From positions 1 to 5,695 of the forward strand of contig JAQGHJ010000331.1 in NCBI GenBank assembly GCA_028288905.1: DNA of 5,695 nt, in the 5' to 3' direction. The stretch's first letter is position 1; each line of letters starts with the position of its first letter. The position numbers were made by a program, and so were the translations under genes. The notes under the pieces are model-generated. The model saw only the letters and a list, made by a program, of their open reading frames with translations, was not told where the DNA came from and made no database searches. Below, in pieces: positions 5,584 to 5,695 of this stretch. This stretch comes from Phycisphaerales bacterium (GTDB taxonomy: Bacteria; Planctomycetota; Phycisphaerae; Tepidisphaerales; Tepidisphaeraceae).

Positions 5584-5642
5584 GGTAGGAACGCCTCGTT
5601 CCACCGCGCCGCGTCGTCCGGCATGACGGATCCGTTCGCCGT

Positions 5643-5695
5643 TCACTCGGCCTCGAAGTACCGCTTCACCACGTCCCGGTACGCCGGCGGGACCC
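5643..5695 (-). CDS. 3' end of a minus-strand gene (partial), hypothetical
   Basis: Reading leftward from the window edge, 16 codons give VPPAYRDVVKRYFEAE followed by TGA (5643-5645). All 16 codons end in G or C, matching the real genes. A PP-x-Y-R-x-x-V-x-x-Y-F ending is one I recall at the C terminus of various planctomycete proteins of unrelated annotation, so it gives no function. The gene converges on purL. Confidence 0.6.
   Translation of the reverse strand, partial: VPPAYRDVVKRYFEAE

Noticed and set aside
4927..5646. Minus-strand ORF reaching across the purL end and the downstream spacer
   Set aside because: It runs through two palindromic repeats and antisense purL; composition is Arg/Pro/Ser-rich and no domain is seen.

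Overview
The window is very GC-rich, with codons ending almost always in G or C. It carries housekeeping genes separated by unusually repeat-rich spacers. SD-poor starts, abundant small palindromes and heptamer repeats, and a PurS-like/PurL fusion without a glutaminase domain together suggest a planctomycete, probably of the Gemmataceae type. This placement is inferred from style and recalled family features, not from a search.

Layout. Positions 1-90 are the 3' end of a plus-strand gene, possibly Uma2-like. It converges on a minus-strand SpoU/TrmH-family RNA 2'-O-methyltransferase (129-935). Upstream of that gene, also on the minus strand, is a small membrane PAP2-family phosphatase (1050-1619). 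The 114-bp gap between the two is filled by a perfect 30-bp inverted repeat built from a heptamer (AAGTGTG). A 576-bp stretch (1620-2195) separates the phosphatase from the divergent purL. It holds clustered G-tracts, a doubtful 91-codon minus-strand ORF followed directly by a GC hairpin, a degenerate heptamer array, and a TAGAAT box placed so that purL could be transcribed without a leader.

The main gene is purL (2196-5270), the synthetase component of formylglycinamidine ribonucleotide synthase in purine biosynthesis. Two PurS-like units are fused at its N terminus and there is no C-terminal glutaminase domain, so a separate PurQ is expected elsewhere. Its reading frame appears to have absorbed two repeat elements without breaking: a 36-codon insertion with palindromic terminal inverted repeats (3075-3182) and a heptamer array (3429-3463). 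Both lie in linkers between conserved blocks.

Positions 5271-5642 contain no convincing gene. They hold two inverted copies of a CCCTCTCCC/GGGAGAGGG element flanking a 35-bp near-perfect hairpin. The window ends in the 3' end of a minus-strand gene (5643-5695).

I see no defence system, CRISPR array, tRNA or rRNA. The most notable feature is repeat biology: heptamer arrays and double-palindrome elements in nearly every spacer and inside an essential-type enzyme gene.
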